Below, in pieces: positions 4,943-5,124 of a stretch of DNA of 5,124 nt. The notes under the pieces are model-generated. The model was not told the origin of the DNA, searched no databases, and was given only the letters and a program-made list of their open reading frames with translations. Position 1 is the stretch's first letter, and each line of letters begins with the position of its first letter. Location: positions 1,370 to 6,493 of the forward strand of contig DUKA01000235.1 of assembly GCA_013329615.1 (NCBI GenBank), in the 5' to 3' direction. A program made the translations under genes and the position numbers. This DNA comes from Candidatus Bathyarchaeota archaeon. Its GTDB lineage: Archaea; Thermoproteota; Bathyarchaeia; TCS64.

Positions 4943-5124
4943 TTGAGCCAGCGGATGCCCCAGTTCCTACAGCACATCATAGCCTCGGGCTACCAGCTAA
5001 GCCCCGAAGCCTACGCCTACCTGAACGGGCTATCCGCCGAAATATCAGAGACCATAGCACAGAAGGCGGTCATCAAGGCGGACTCTTCTAATCCCCCTCT
5101 CTTCGTCCTCGACAAGGACTACCT
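4943..5124 (+). CDS. polB: Probable DNA polymerase D small subunit (DP1), N-terminus only
   Basis: Sixty residues are visible before the window ends. The pattern is a helix with GYQLSPEAYAYL (16-27), a second helical segment ending in KA (45-46), then PPLFVLDKDYL (51-61). It matches my memory of the N-terminal domain of archaeal DP1 proteins: 'G.QL.PEA...L', then a short linker, then '.PLF...D.L'. DP1 carries the 3'-5' proofreading exonuclease of polymerase D and binds the large subunit DP2. The catalytic phosphoesterase motifs would lie far downstream and cannot be checked, so the call rests on a short region. A TGA stop precedes TTG 4943 in frame, so the start is TTG 4943 or ATG 4955. TTG is preferred because of the upstream GGTGA. 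Position directly behind the cupin gene suggests one transcript. Confidence 0.6.
   Translation, partial: MSQRMPQFLQHIIASGYQLSPEAYAYLNGLSAEISETIAQKAVIKADSSNPPLFVLDKDY

Noticed and set aside
1..5124. CRISPR array, insertion sequence or attachment site
   Set aside because: There are no regularly spaced repeats, transposase or integrase motifs, or terminal inverted repeats. The GTGATATCAC copies are irregularly spaced and mostly within genes.

Overview
The window looks like archaeal chromosome. The promoters are TATA-box type with very short leaders, and three of the six genes appear to start at TTG. The last gene resembles the N-terminus of the small subunit of DNA polymerase D, an enzyme found in Euryarchaeota and several TACK lineages but not in classical Crenarchaeota. 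Together with HypF, ammonia-type NAD synthetase and a membrane-anchored winged-helix protein, this suggests an uncultured anaerobic archaeon, perhaps of the Bathyarchaeia/Thaumarchaeota side of TACK. That placement is inference from gene content, not a phylogeny.

Layout: positions 1-567 (minus) hold the N-terminal two thirds of NAD+ synthetase (nadE), cut by the window edge. A 218-bp divergent spacer (568-785) carries two perfect palindromes, one in front of each flanking gene. Positions 786-1247 (plus) encode a small, AT-rich, unrecognised 153-residue protein with a good ribosome binding site. It converges on hypF (1255-3579, minus), leaving 7 bp between the stop codons, and a 14-bp perfect palindrome spans that junction. 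hypF is a complete [NiFe]-hydrogenase maturation carbamoyltransferase with all four expected domains. It diverges, across about 130 bp with a TATA-like element and a hairpin, from a gene (3710-4378, plus) for a membrane-anchored coiled-coil protein ending in a winged helix. A terminator-like hairpin follows. A TATA box then drives a probably leaderless single-domain cupin (4581-4922), followed 20 bp later by the start of the probable PolD small subunit (4943 to the window end).

How the genes fit together: nadE and the polymerase gene are housekeeping functions. hypF implies that the organism makes a [NiFe] hydrogenase encoded elsewhere, since no structural or other hyp genes are seen here. 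The membrane-anchored winged-helix gene is divergent from hypF and is a candidate regulator, but nothing in the sequence proves a functional link.

The strongest unexplained signal is a repeated DNA word. GTGATATCAC occurs three times exactly, with two near copies, and GATATC occurs seven times between 358 and 2140 and nowhere else in the window that I could find. The copies fall in different reading frames of different genes, so protein coding does not explain them. They lie in or beside an AT-rich block (about 480-2000) that reaches into the 3' part of hypF, while the rest of hypF and everything to its right is GC-rich.
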